Numbered from the stretch's first letter, positions 1 through 7,430 are shown. The stretch is DNA of 41,528 nt from Kitasatospora aureofaciens (GCF_019192735.1 NZ_JAHTKP010000063.1:1-41528); one strand, 5' to 3'. Notes: generated by a model from the sequence alone, not told the origin. Numbers and translations are program-made.

Positions 1-403
1 GGCCCTCGAAGTGGATGCCGGCGAGTATGCCGTCCTCGACGAGTTCGGAGAGGACGGCGGCCTGGCGGGCGACGTCGTCGATCTCGCCGGTGACGGTGGA
101 GGCGATCGTGGTGGTGGTGCCGTGTTCGAGGTGGGTGCGGGCGGCCCTGAGGGCTTCCTCGGCGATGCCGGAGGCGTAGGAGGCGCCGCCGCCGCCGTGG
201 ACGTGCAGGTCGACGAAGCCGGGGACGACGGTGTGGCCGGTCAGGTCCAGGTCGCCGGGCTCGGTCTCACCGCCACTCGCCCCACTCGTGATGGCGGCGA
301 TGCGGGAGCCCTCGACGGCGAGGCGGTCGCCCTCGACGACGCCGCCGGGCAGGACCAGGCGGGCGCCGGCCAGGGCAATACGGTCACGGTCCGCGGTGGT
401 CAC
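1..403 (-). CDS. nagA: N-acetylglucosamine-6-phosphate deacetylase, 3' end cut by window edge
   Basis: Removes the acetyl group from GlcNAc-6-phosphate to give glucosamine-6-phosphate in cytoplasmic aminosugar catabolism. About 134 N-terminal residues are visible. They show the amidohydrolase beta-sandwich start, then the metal-binding HxH motif in FVDLHVHGGGG (around residue 70), a Thr-rich GTTTT strand, and the beginning of the GIHFEGP motif, where the window ends. The GTG start overlaps the TGA of the upstream kinase by four bases (GTGA, 403 to 400), so translation is probably coupled. The kinase-deacetylase order matches the nagK-nagA operon known from Streptomyces, which DasR represses. 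The intact family is about 380 residues, so roughly two thirds lie outside the window. Confidence 0.93.
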   Translation of the reverse strand, partial: MTTADRDRIALAGARLVLPGGVVEGDRLAVEGSRIAAITSGASGGETEPGDLDLTGHTVVPGFVDLHVHGGGGASYASGIAEEALRAARTHLEHGTTTTIASTVTGEIDDVARQAAVLSELVEDGILAGIHFEG

Positions 404-1347
404 GCGGTCACCTCCATGGTGAGCAGATCCCAGGCGAGCAGGCCCGCGCCCAGGGACGCGGCGGTGTCTTTGAGCATGGCGGGTACGACCTCCGGGGGCA
501 TTTGGAAGGTCAGACGCTCGGTGACCGCCGCGCGCAGCGGCGTGAAGAGCGTGTCGCCGGCCTCGGCCAGCCCGCCGCCGACGATCACCGTGGACGGGTC
601 GAGCAGGCTCTGGGCGAGCACGATGCCGTCGGCCAGCGCCTCGACGGCGCGCCGCCAGACCTCGATCGCGCGGTCGTCCCCGGCGGCCACCGCGGCGGCG
701 CAGGATGCCGCGTCGGCGTCGGGGTCACCGCCGGCCTCGGCCCAGGCCCGGGAGACGGCGGAGGCGGAGGCCAGCGTCTCCAGGCAGCCGCGGGCGCCGC
801 AGCCGCACTGCGGGCCGCCCGGGCGGACCACGACGTGGCCGATCTCGCCGCCGTAGCCGTGGGCGCCGGCCTCGATCCGGCCGCCGATGCCGATGGCGCC
901 GGCGATGCCGGTGCCCAGCGCGATGAACAGGAAACGGTCGACGCCGCGGCCGGCGCCGAGCCGGCCCTCGGCCAGGCCGCCCGAGCGCACGTCGTGGCCG
1001 AGCGCGACCGGCATCGCGGCGGAGCCGGGGCCGGCCAGCCGCTCGCCCAGCAGCTTGCGCAGCGGGAGGTCGCGCCAGCCGAGGTTGGCGGAGTAGACCG
1101 CGATGCCGTTCTTCTCGTCGATCGTGCCCGGGACGGCGACGCCGGCCGCGAGCGGGGCGACGCCGAAGCGGCTTCGACCCTCGTCCGCCAGGTCGGCGGC
1201 GAAGTCGAGGATGGCGGCGACGACGGCGTCCGGGCCGTGCTCCCGCCCGGTCGGTCGGCGTGCTTCGAACAGCACGGAGCCGTCCTGGGCGAGCAGCGCG
1301 GCCTTCATGCCGGTGCCGCCTACATCGAGTGCGATGACGTGCTTCAC
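400..1347 (-). CDS. nagK: ROK-family kinase, probable N-acetylglucosamine kinase
   Basis: Cytoplasmic sugar kinase of 315 residues. The N-terminal phosphate-binding loop DVGGTGMK is at residues 8-15, the probable catalytic Asp is in LGHD near residue 119, and the ROK signature EIGHVVV (168-174) is followed by the zinc-binding CGCGARGC (181-188). These place it in the ROK family. The GlcNAc specificity is inferred from its tight four-base overlap with nagA. The GTG at 1347 is chosen because it sits immediately before KHVIALDVGG, where the family starts. The open frame extends further upstream, but that part is proline-rich and unlike any kinase. Two dre-like sites lie 29-66 bases upstream, so DasR repression is likely. 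A generic glucokinase role cannot be excluded by sequence alone. Confidence 0.9.
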   Translation of the reverse strand: MKHVIALDVGGTGMKAALLAQDGSVLFEARRPTGREHGPDAVVAAILDFAADLADEGRSRFGVAPLAAGVAVPGTIDEKNGIAVYSANLGWRDLPLRKLLGERLAGPGSAAMPVALGHDVRSGGLAEGRLGAGRGVDRFLFIALGTGIAGAIGIGGRIEAGAHGYGGEIGHVVVRPGGPQCGCGARGCLETLASASAVSRAWAEAGGDPDADAASCAAAVAAGDDRAIEVWRRAVEALADGIVLAQSLLDPSTVIVGGGLAEAGDTLFTPLRAAVTERLTFQMPPEVVPAMLKDTAASLGAGLLAWDLLTMEVTA

Positions 1348-1375
1348 GGGGGACAGTTTCCCTTGGCCGGGTCGA

Positions 1376-1391
1376 AGAGGTCTAGTCCAGT
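1376..1391. promoter_or_regulatory. DasR-responsive element (dre)-like site 1
   Basis: AGAGGTCTAGTCCAGT matches 13 of 16 positions of the palindromic dre consensus AGTGGTCTAGACCACT known for the GntR-family repressor DasR. It lies 29-44 bases upstream of the nagK start, where a repressor would block transcription. Confidence 0.7.
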
Positions 1392-1397
1392 TGTCGG

Positions 1398-1413
1398 ATT
1401 GGTCTGGTCCATA
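1398..1413. promoter_or_regulatory. DasR-responsive element (dre)-like site 2
   Basis: ATTGGTCTGGTCCATA matches 11 of 16 dre consensus positions. Its centre is 22 bases from that of site 1, about two helical turns, so two dimers could bind the same face of the DNA. It is weaker than site 1 and is supported mainly by that phasing. Confidence 0.5.
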
Positions 1414-1624
1414 CTGGGTGAGCTTTGTCGCAGAAGCGAGGGGTGTGCGGGGCTTTGCGGCGAGTGGGGGTTGGGGTGTCGGCGGGTGGGGTTCGGGGTG
1501 TCGGGGGCGCGTCGGGCGGGGTTCTGGGGCGTCGGGGGCGCGGCGGGTGGCGGTGTGTTGCGTGGTTTGTTGCGCATCGTGCAATGACGTCCGCATTTCG
1601 ATAACTACTCGGCGGGCACGCGGC

Positions 1625-1640
1625 AGAGGTATGGACCACT
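1625..1640. promoter_or_regulatory. DasR-responsive element (dre)-like site 3
   Basis: AGAGGTATGGACCACT matches 13 of 16 dre consensus positions, with a perfect right half GACCACT. It lies about 86 bases upstream of the sugar-binding lipoprotein start and suggests this gene shares DasR control with nagK-nagA. Confidence 0.6.
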
Positions 1641-1726
1641 GTGCGGTCGGTTTGGCAGTGTTGCGCCTCCCCCCTGCCGGATTCACCCTTCCGGTCGCAT
1701 TTCTCCCCCTGAAGGCGGTACCCGCG

Positions 1727-3007
1727 TTGAACAGGCGCGCCCACGTTCCCACCCGTGTGCTCGGCACCGCGCTGGCCGGAGCCCTGGTGCTCACCGCGGT
1801 CAGCGCGTGCAGCGGGCAGGACGGTGGGCCGGTCACCCTCAAACTGGTGGCCGCGGACTACGGCGAGAACGCCGACACCAGCTCCAAGCAGTACTGGGAC
1901 GAGGTCGTCCGGGGCTTCGAGGGTCTCAACCCCGGGATCAAGGTCGACGTCGACGTCGAGAACTGGACCGACATCGGCAAGAAGGTCGACGACATGATCG
2001 CGGCCGGCAAGTCGCCCGACCTGCTGCAGACCGGCGGATTCGCCGACCAGGTCGCCGCCGACCGGCTGTACCCGGCCGCCGACGTGCTCACGATGGACAC
2101 CCAGGCCAAGTTCATGGACTCCTTCGCGCACGCCGGGCAGGTGCTGGGCACGCAGTACGGGATCCCGTTCGTCTCCTCCTCCCGCGTGCTCTTCTACAAC
2201 AAGGCGGTCTTCCGCCAGGCCGGCATCACCCAGCCGCCGGCCACCTGGAGCGAGCTGCGGCAGGACGCCGAGAAGATCAAGGCGAAGGTGCCGGGCGTGA
2301 CCCCGTACGGGCTCCCGCTGGGGCCCGAGGAGGCGCCGGCCGAGTCGATGCTGTGGACGCTGAGCGGCGGCGGGAGCCTCTCCGACGACGTCGGCAACTA
2401 CACCATCGACAGCACGCAGAACCAGGCGACGTTCGGCTGGCTGAAGAGCAACCTGGTGGCCACCGGGCTGACCTATCCCGAGCCGGGCAAGATGAACCGC
2501 ACCCCGGTGTTCCAGGACTTCGCGGCCGGGAAGGTCGCGATGCTGAACGGCCACCCGACGCTGCTGCGGATGGCCACCGCCGGGAAGATCGACTTCGGTA
2601 CGGCGCCGATCCCCAAGAAGGACGGGGTGGGCAAGACCGGGAGCCTCGGGGTCGCGGACTGGATGATGGCGCTCAAGGCCAACGGGCACAAGGACCAGAT
2701 CAAGCAGTTCCTCGCCTACGTGTACCAGCGGGAGAACCAGCTCAAGTTCGACGAGCGGTACAACCTGCTGCCGGTCACCCAGGACGCGTTCACGCAGATG
2801 TCCTCCGACCCGAAGCACGAGGACCTCAAGCAGTTCGCGACCGGGCTGACCAACGCCAGCTTCTACCCGTTCGGGGACCCGGCCTGGGCGGACGTCAGCA
2901 ACCGGATCAAGGCGGGCATCGGCGGGGCCGTCACCGGGGACCCGAAGCAGGTGCTCACCGGGCTGCAGGACGCGGCGGTGAAGGAGGCGACCCGGATCCG
3001 CAAGTGA
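1727..3007 (+). CDS. Extracellular sugar-binding lipoprotein of an ABC importer (family 1)
   Basis: Predicted substrate-binding lipoprotein of 426 residues. The signal peptide starts with LNRRAH, has a hydrophobic core, and ends in the lipobox VSAC with Cys28 as the lipidation site. The mature part has typical carbohydrate-binding features (KVDDMIAAGKSPDLLQ, GIPFVSSSRVLFYNKAVF, GKVAMLNGHPTL). The TTG start is preceded by GAAGGCGG at proper spacing, and no ATG fits the signal peptide. No permease or ATPase genes are adjacent. In streptomycetes such importers often share the MsiK ATPase encoded elsewhere. A dre-like site upstream and the divergent nagK-nagA suggest an aminosugar, chito-oligosaccharide or related ligand, but the ligand is inference. 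Confidence 0.88.
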   Translation: MNRRAHVPTRVLGTALAGALVLTAVSACSGQDGGPVTLKLVAADYGENADTSSKQYWDEVVRGFEGLNPGIKVDVDVENWTDIGKKVDDMIAAGKSPDLLQTGGFADQVAADRLYPAADVLTMDTQAKFMDSFAHAGQVLGTQYGIPFVSSSRVLFYNKAVFRQAGITQPPATWSELRQDAEKIKAKVPGVTPYGLPLGPEEAPAESMLWTLSGGGSLSDDVGNYTIDSTQNQATFGWLKSNLVATGLTYPEPGKMNRTPVFQDFAAGKVAMLNGHPTLLRMATAGKIDFGTAPIPKKDGVGKTGSLGVADWMMALKANGHKDQIKQFLAYVYQRENQLKFDERYNLLPVTQDAFTQMSSDPKHEDLKQFATGLTNASFYPFGDPAWADVSNRIKAGIGGAVTGDPKQVLTGLQDAAVKEATRIRK

Positions 3008-3035
3008 ATCCGGGCGCGTTGAGGCTGCTGATGGC

Positions 3036-3167
3036 TTACGGGAGTGTGATCGCGTAGGCCTTTCGGAGCGTCTCGCGGACGGTCCAGGTGGTGCGGTCGC
3101 CGGCGCGCAGGACGGGGCGGGCGTCGGGGGGAGCAAGGTGTGTCGGGGGTACGCGCGAGAATGACAC
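3036..3167 (-). CDS. Possible 43-residue protein or degraded gene end
   Basis: A short frame from GTG at 3167 to a TAA encodes a peptide ending in TWTVRETLRKAYAITLP. Its composition looks like the C-terminus of a real protein rather than the Pro/Arg-rich translation of random GC-rich DNA, but I do not recognise a family. No good ribosome binding site precedes the GTG. It may be the remnant of a truncated gene, ending just upstream of an 8-bp tandem repeat at 3171-3205. Confidence 0.25.
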   Translation of the reverse strand: MSFSRVPPTHLAPPDARPVLRAGDRTTWTVRETLRKAYAITLP

Positions 3168-3170
3168 TTC

Positions 3171-3205
3171 GTAGGGCCGTAGGGCCGTAGGGCCGTGGGG
3201 CCGTA
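3171..3205 (+). repeat. 8-bp tandem repeat upstream of the DUF3263 gene
   Basis: Four consecutive copies of GTAGGGCC (the last is GTGGGGCC) followed by GTA. The array ends ten bases before the GGGAGG ribosome binding site of the next gene, so copy-number changes could alter its promoter or leader spacing. Confidence 0.9.
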
Positions 3206-3227
3206 GTGGTCGGCGGGAGGTGTCCTG

Positions 3228-3455
3228 GTGGGCGAGCTGAGTGAGCGGGACCGGGCGGTGCTGGCGCTCGAAGGGCGCCAGTGGCGTACGGCGGGGGCCA
3301 AGGAGCGGGCGATCCGGGAGGAGCTGGGGCTCTCCAGCACGCGGTACTACCAGCTGTTGAACGCGTTGCTGGACCGGCCGGAGGCGGTGGCGCATGCGCC
3401 GGTGTTGGTGAATCGGTTGCGGCGAGTGCGGGAGGGGCGGCGGGCGGCGCGTTGA
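3228..3455 (+). CDS. DUF3263 small helix-turn-helix protein
   Basis: 75-residue protein (LSERDRAVLALEGRQW near the start, then ELGLSSTRYYQLLN, residues 37-50) matching the actinobacterial DUF3263 family. The second segment resembles a helix-turn-helix recognition helix (LSSTRYYQLL), so a DNA-binding role is plausible but unproven. The GTG start has GGGAGG seven bases upstream. It is monocistronic, followed by a long palindromic region. The target and pathway are unknown. Confidence 0.85.
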   Translation: MGELSERDRAVLALEGRQWRTAGAKERAIREELGLSSTRYYQLLNALLDRPEAVAHAPVLVNRLRRVREGRRAAR

Positions 3456-3492
3456 GGTGTTCCGGGGTGGGGGCTCCCGGGAGGGTGGGTGC

Positions 3493-3631
3493 GGGGGCGG
3501 CTCCGGGGGTGGCCGCTCCGGGGGCTGGATGATTTTCCGACTGCCGACTCTGTGGGTGGGGGTTCTCGCCGTTGGCAGTCTGAAAATCACCCGCCACGCC
3601 CCTCTCTGCGGCCACCCCCTGCGCCGCCCCC
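3493..3631. repeat. Long nested inverted repeat, noncoding
   Basis: Three pairs of arms are nested around one centre. The outer pair is GGGGGCGGC (3493-3501) with GCCGCCCCC (3623-3631). The middle pair is GGGGGTGGCCGC (3505-3516) with GCGGCCACCCCC (3608-3619), both exact. The inner 18-base arms are 3531-3548 and 3571-3588, with two mismatched or wobble positions, built on GATTTTC/GAAAATC and GACTGCC/GGCAGTC. The AT-containing inner arms stand out in G/C-rich surroundings. The element has no open frame I can support. The noncoding stretch from 3456 to 3794 consists of this element plus the hairpin at 3725-3758. Confidence 0.85.
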
Positions 3632-3724
3632 TCCCGCAGCGCGTCCCTCTCGCCTTGGTGGGGGTGAGGGGTGGGTGGCGGGCGTGGGTGGGGTGGTGCG
3701 GGTGGGTGGGGACGGTTCTTTGGT

Positions 3725-3758
3725 GTGCGGGCGCGTGGCGAAGCCCACGCGCCCGCAC
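3725..3758 (+). terminator. Perfect 14-bp hairpin before otsB
   Basis: Arms GTGCGGGCGCGTGG (3725-3738) and CCACGCGCCCGCAC (3745-3758) are exact complements with a six-base loop. There is no T tract, as is usual for actinobacterial terminators. It lies 37 bases before the otsB start. Confidence 0.55.
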
Positions 3759-3794
3759 GGTAAGGCTCCGGGGCGTGGGGGTATGGGCATTTGC

Positions 3795-4634
3795 ATGGGT
3801 CTTGATGAGAAGTGGATGGCGGTTAGTGGTGTAGGGCGGGACGGGTTGCTGAGGATTTTGGCGGCGCCTTCTGATGCTGTTATTGCTTTGGACTTTGATG
3901 GGACGCTTGCGCCGATCGTTGCGGATCCCAGTCAGGCGCGGGCGCATCCGGGGGTTTCGGGGGCCTTGCGGGGGTTGGTGCCACATGTGAAGGCCGTGGT
4001 GGTTGTGACGGGGCGGCCTGCTCAGGTGGCGGTGGAGTACGGCGGCCTGGGTGAGGTTCCCGGGGTTGTCGTGTTGGGGCACTACGGGGCTGAGCGCTTT
4101 GAGGACGGCGAGCTGACGGCGCCGCCGGTGCACCCGGGGGTGGCCGGGGTGCGTGGGGCGTTGCCGGATGCCCTGGCGGCGGCGGGGGCGCCCGAGGGGA
4201 CGTGGGTGGAGGACAAGGGGCGCTCGCTGGCGGTGCACACGCGGCGTACGGCGGCGCCGGAGGAGGCGCTGGAGTTGCTGCGGGCGCCGGTGGATGCGTT
4301 GGCTGCGGAGTACGGGCTGGTGGTGGAGCCCGGGCGGCTGGTGTTGGAGTTGCGGCCGCCGGGGGTGGACAAGGGTGCCGCCTTGACGGGGTTCCTGCGT
4401 GAGCGTGGGGCCCGGTCGGTGTTGTATGCGGGGGACGATCTCGGGGACCTCGCCGCCTTCGCGGCGGTGGAGAAGCTGCGGGATGAGGGCGTCGCGGGTG
4501 TGCTGGTGTGCAGCGGCGCGGTGGGGGACGCGCCGGTGAAGGAGCTTGCCGACCGGGCGGACCTGGTGGTCGCCGGGCCGGCAGGTGTGGTGGAGCTGCT
4601 GGTTCGGTTGGGGGAGGCCGTCAGAGAGCGTTGA
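3795..4634 (+). CDS. otsB: Trehalose-6-phosphate phosphatase (HAD family)
   Basis: Dephosphorylates trehalose-6-phosphate to trehalose. The 279-residue product has HAD motif I DFDGTLAPI (the first Asp is the nucleophile), VVVTGRP (motif II region), GHYGAERFE, WVEDKGRSLAVHTR, and the metal-binding GDDLGDLAAF. ATGs at 3783, 3795 and 3816 all fit the frame and none has a strong ribosome binding site, so the exact start is uncertain. The first 90 codons use many T- or A-ending codons (for example the run around CCTTCTGATGCTGTT), unlike the rest of the window. It converges on otsA with a 14-base overlap (4621-4634), so the two trehalose-synthesis genes are transcribed towards each other. Confidence 0.92.
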   Translation: MGLDEKWMAVSGVGRDGLLRILAAPSDAVIALDFDGTLAPIVADPSQARAHPGVSGALRGLVPHVKAVVVVTGRPAQVAVEYGGLGEVPGVVVLGHYGAERFEDGELTAPPVHPGVAGVRGALPDALAAAGAPEGTWVEDKGRSLAVHTRRTAAPEEALELLRAPVDALAAEYGLVVEPGRLVLELRPPGVDKGAALTGFLRERGARSVLYAGDDLGDLAAFAAVEKLRDEGVAGVLVCSGAVGDAPVKELADRADLVVAGPAGVVELLVRLGEAVRER

Positions 4635-6087
4635 GTTGGTCCAGGAACCACTGCTGCGGGGGGAGCGCGGTGGCCGCCGCCGCCAGGCGCTTGGTGCGGT
4701 CGGCGCGTTCCTCGGCGGGCATGGTGAGGCCCGCGTGCAGGGCGTCGGCGGTGGCGATGACGTCGAACGGGTTGATGGTCAGAGCGTCGTCGGCGAGTTC
4801 GGTGTACGCGCCGGCCTCGCGGGACAGGACCAGGGCGCAGCCGTGGTCGGAGACCACCGGGACCTCCTTGGCGACCAGGTTCATGCCGTCCCGGATCGGG
4901 TTGACCAGGGCCACGTCGGCGAGGCGGTAGGCAGCGAGGGAGCGCGGGAAGTCGTCGTTGACGTGCAGGAGGAGGGGTTGCCAGGTGGGCGTGGCGAACT
5001 CGTCGTTGATCTCCTGCGCGAGCCGCTGGACCTCGGCGGTGTAGTTCCGGTACTCGGCCAGGTCGGTGCGGGACGGGTACGCGAAGGCGATGTGCACCAC
5101 CCGGTCGTGCCATTCGGGGCGGGTGCGCAGCAGGTGCCGGTAGGCCTGGAGGCCGCGGACGATGTTCTTGCTCAGCTCGGTGCGGTCGACCCGGACGATG
5201 GTGCGGCGGTCGCCGACGGCGGTGCGGAGGGCGGCGAGGCGTTCGTCGACGTCGGGGCGGTGGGCGCGTTCGCGCAGGAAGTCGGCGTCGGCGCCGAGGG
5301 CGTGGACGCCCAGGTGGGTGGTGCGGCCGGCGTGGGTGACGGTCATGGCGGCGCGGTCGACGGTGGCGCCCAGCAGGTCGGCGCAGCAGTCGGCGAAGGC
5401 CAGGGCCCAGCGGCGGGTGAGGAAGCCGGCCCGGTCGGCGCCCAGGATGCCGGTGAGGACGGCCTCGGCGACGTCGTCGGGCAGCAGCCGGAAGTACTCC
5501 GGCGGGGCCCAGGGGGTGTGCGAGAAGTGGCCGATCCGCAGGTCGGGGCGGGCGGCCCGGAGCAGGGCCGGGGCCAGCGAGAGGTGGTAGTCCTGGACCA
5601 GGACGGCGGCCCCGGGGGCGGCCTCGGCGGCGAGGGCGTCGGCGAAGGCTGCGTTGTACGCGCGGTAGCAGGCCCACTCGGTGCGGAAGCCGGCGTCGAA
5701 GGCGGGGGCGGTGGGGGTCGCGTAGAGCAGGTGGTGGACGAACCAGAGGGTCGAGTTGGCGACGCCGTTGTAGGCGTGGGCGAAGGTCTCCGGGTCTATG
5801 TCCAGCATCCGGACGGCCTGTCCGCCGACGTCGTGGCCGGCCAGGTCGAGGCGGCCGTTCGGGGCCTCGGCGGCGGCCCGGCGGTCCGCGTCGCCGAGGG
5901 CGGCGCAGACCCAGACGGCGCGCGGGTCGTCGATCGCGGAGAGGCCGGAGACCAGGCCTCCGCCGCCGCGGCGGAGGGTCAGCGTGCCGTCGTCCGAGGT
6001 GCTGAACGACACCGGTCCCCGGTTGGAGGCGACCAGGACGGGGGCGGTGCCGGTCGGACTCGAACGTTCGGTCGTGAGATCGCCCAT
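4621..6087 (-). CDS. otsA: Trehalose-6-phosphate synthase (GT20)
   Basis: Transfers glucose from a nucleotide sugar to glucose-6-phosphate. It is a 488-residue GT20 glycosyltransferase with SNRGPVSF near the N-terminus, VQDYHLSLAP, GHFSHTPWAPPEYFRLLP, RTELSKNI, and the nucleotide-binding NPIRDGMNLVAKE in the C-terminal half. The ATG at 6087 starts MGDLTTERS. The GT20 family in streptomycetes also contains validoxylamine-type pseudoglycosyltransferases, but the neighbouring otsB makes trehalose synthesis the better call. It follows the gpgS-like gene by 38 bases on the same strand, so both are probably in one transcript. Confidence 0.92.
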   Translation of the reverse strand: MGDLTTERSSPTGTAPVLVASNRGPVSFSTSDDGTLTLRRGGGGLVSGLSAIDDPRAVWVCAALGDADRRAAAEAPNGRLDLAGHDVGGQAVRMLDIDPETFAHAYNGVANSTLWFVHHLLYATPTAPAFDAGFRTEWACYRAYNAAFADALAAEAAPGAAVLVQDYHLSLAPALLRAARPDLRIGHFSHTPWAPPEYFRLLPDDVAEAVLTGILGADRAGFLTRRWALAFADCCADLLGATVDRAAMTVTHAGRTTHLGVHALGADADFLRERAHRPDVDERLAALRTAVGDRRTIVRVDRTELSKNIVRGLQAYRHLLRTRPEWHDRVVHIAFAYPSRTDLAEYRNYTAEVQRLAQEINDEFATPTWQPLLLHVNDDFPRSLAAYRLADVALVNPIRDGMNLVAKEVPVVSDHGCALVLSREAGAYTELADDALTINPFDVIATADALHAGLTMPAEERADRTKRLAAAATALPPQQWFLDQLNAL

Positions 6088-6125
6088 GGTTGGTACATGG
6101 CCGGACCTTTGGGTCGGCAAACCCT

Positions 6126-7151
6126 TCAGTGCCGGGTCGCGTACTCGGGGACGGTGTGCATCGGGGGGCGTTCCAGGGCGGTCACCGGGTGGGTGTGCGC
6201 GGTGAATGCGCGGGTCTCCGGGTCGCGGGTGAACTGGGTGAGCAGGGGGTGGACGAGGTCGGCGGAGGCCTTGAGCCGGTGGGTGCGGTCGAGGCGTTCC
6301 AGGGCGGTGCGGTAGATGGTGGCGGCCATCCGGCCGAGCGCCTGGCTGTCCTGGTGGCGGTGGTGGCGGACACCGACGTCGACCTGTGCGAGGGCGTCGA
6401 GGCCGGCGATCTCCAACGCATCGACCAGCAGGCCGAGTTCGACGCCGTAGCCGGTGGGGAAGGGCAGGCGTTCGAGGAGGGAACGGCGGGCCGCGTACTC
6501 GCCGCCGAGCGGCTGGACGAAACCGGCGAGTTCCGGCCAGTGCAGGTTGAGCAGGGGGCGGGCGACGAGTTCGGTGACCCGGCCGCCGCCGGACGGGACG
6601 ACGGCTCCGTCCCCCGCGGCGGAGCCGCTGATCGACACTTCCAGGGGGCGGTCGTACATGGCCTTGACCAGCTGGATGTCCGGTTCGGTGAGCAGCGGGC
6701 CGACGATGCCGGAGACGAAGGCGGGGTCGAACTCGCGCAGGTCGGCGTCGACGAAGCAGACGATGTCGCCGTGGGTGACGAGCAGCGAGCGCCAGAGCAC
6801 CTCGCCCTTGCCGGGGGCGGCGGGCAGCCGGGGCAGGATGGCGTCGCGGTGCTCCACCCGGGCGCCGGCCTCGGCGGCGACGGCGGCGGTGGCGTCGGCC
6901 GAGCCGGAATCGACCACGACGAGTTCGTCGACCAGCGGGAGGCGTTCCATCAGCTCGCGGCGGATGGTCCGGACGATGTCGCCGACGGTGGCCTCCTCGT
7001 CCAGGGCGGGCAGGACCACGCTGACGGTGTGGCCGGTGCGGCGCTTGGCCTCCAGCAGGGTGTGCACCGGCCGGTCTGCCGCGCTCCACGAGCGGCGGCT
7101 CAGCCAGGACGCCGCCTGCGGGAGGAGTGCGGGGGTCGGTTCGGCGGGCAC
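6126..7151 (-). CDS. Glucosyl-3-phosphoglycerate synthase-like glycosyltransferase (GT2/GT81 type)
   Basis: Predicted retaining transferase of 341 residues with a GT-A fold: VVLPALDEE near residue 45, VVDSGSADAT near 80, the DxD motif in VCFVDADLREF near 130, and GYGVELGLLVD followed by HHRHQ. This pattern fits the GpgS family, which makes glucosyl-3-phosphoglycerate from NDP-glucose and 3-phosphoglycerate. The GTG at 7151 is preferred because GAGGAGAG lies just upstream. An ATG at 7187 is also in frame but has no ribosome binding site. Placement before otsA suggests a compatible-solute or glucose-storage role. Mannosyl-3-phosphoglycerate synthase cannot be excluded. Confidence 0.8.
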   Translation of the reverse strand: MPAEPTPALLPQAASWLSRRSWSAADRPVHTLLEAKRRTGHTVSVVLPALDEEATVGDIVRTIRRELMERLPLVDELVVVDSGSADATAAVAAEAGARVEHRDAILPRLPAAPGKGEVLWRSLLVTHGDIVCFVDADLREFDPAFVSGIVGPLLTEPDIQLVKAMYDRPLEVSISGSAAGDGAVVPSGGGRVTELVARPLLNLHWPELAGFVQPLGGEYAARRSLLERLPFPTGYGVELGLLVDALEIAGLDALAQVDVGVRHHRHQDSQALGRMAATIYRTALERLDRTHRLKASADLVHPLLTQFTRDPETRAFTAHTHPVTALERPPMHTVPEYATRH

Positions 7152-7215
7152 GGGACTCTCCTCGGCGGGGTGGGTGGGACGCGCCATCTCGCGTGGCGGA
7201 CGGTCCCTTTCGGGG

Positions 7216-7246
7216 TTGACGCCTTCGGATACAGTCTTCGTACAGC
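7216..7246 (+). promoter_or_regulatory. Possible promoter of the riboswitch-thrC transcript
   Basis: TTGACG (7216-7221) and TACAGC (7241-7246) are separated by 19 bases, about 55 bases before the riboswitch. The -35 is near consensus. The spacing is one to two bases longer than ideal. Confidence 0.4.
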
Positions 7247-7300
7247 GGCCGGACCTTCGCACGCCGGGGTCGCCGCTGAGCAGCACCACAACTTCACATG

Positions 7301-7430
7301 CTCATCCAGAGGGACTGAGGGAACGGCCCGTTGACGTCCCGGCAACCTTCTCGCGCGGCTGTCCAACAGGCCCCGGCGGGACAGGTGCCAATTCCGGCCT
7401 GTGGCGCGACCGTGCCATGGGGAAGATGAG
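7301..7430 (+). promoter_or_regulatory. SAM-I (S-box) riboswitch controlling thrC
   Basis: The S-box core is readable by eye: CTCATC (7301-7306) pairs with GATGAG (7425-7430) as P1. Next to it come CCAGAGGGACTGAGGGA, then GGCCCGTTGACG, CCCGGCAACC, the P3/P4 segment GGTGCCAATTCCGGCC, and GGGGAAGATGAGG. These are the conserved SAM-I positions, not the SAM-IV layout also found in streptomycetes. The ribosome binding site GAGGAGAGAGG overlaps and directly follows the P1 3' strand. SAM binding would therefore stabilise P1 and most simply block translation of thrC. A shut-off of threonine synthase when SAM is plentiful fits its place at the homoserine branch point. Confidence 0.88.

Larger units (their letters stand above)
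1348..1726. other. Divergent promoter region of nagK and the sugar-binding lipoprotein gene
   Basis: No gene is supported here. It holds three dre-like 16-mers (1376-1391, 1398-1413, 1625-1640), an inverted repeat TTGC-N7-GCAA at 1570-1584, and a strongly G-rich top strand from about 1437 to 1565 with many runs of three to five G. The long open frames crossing it are low-complexity translations of the G/C tracts. Confidence 0.7.

Noticed and set aside
7301..7430. SAM-IV riboswitch
   Set aside because: The SAM-IV hallmark start and pseudoknot order are absent; the visible core follows SAM-I.
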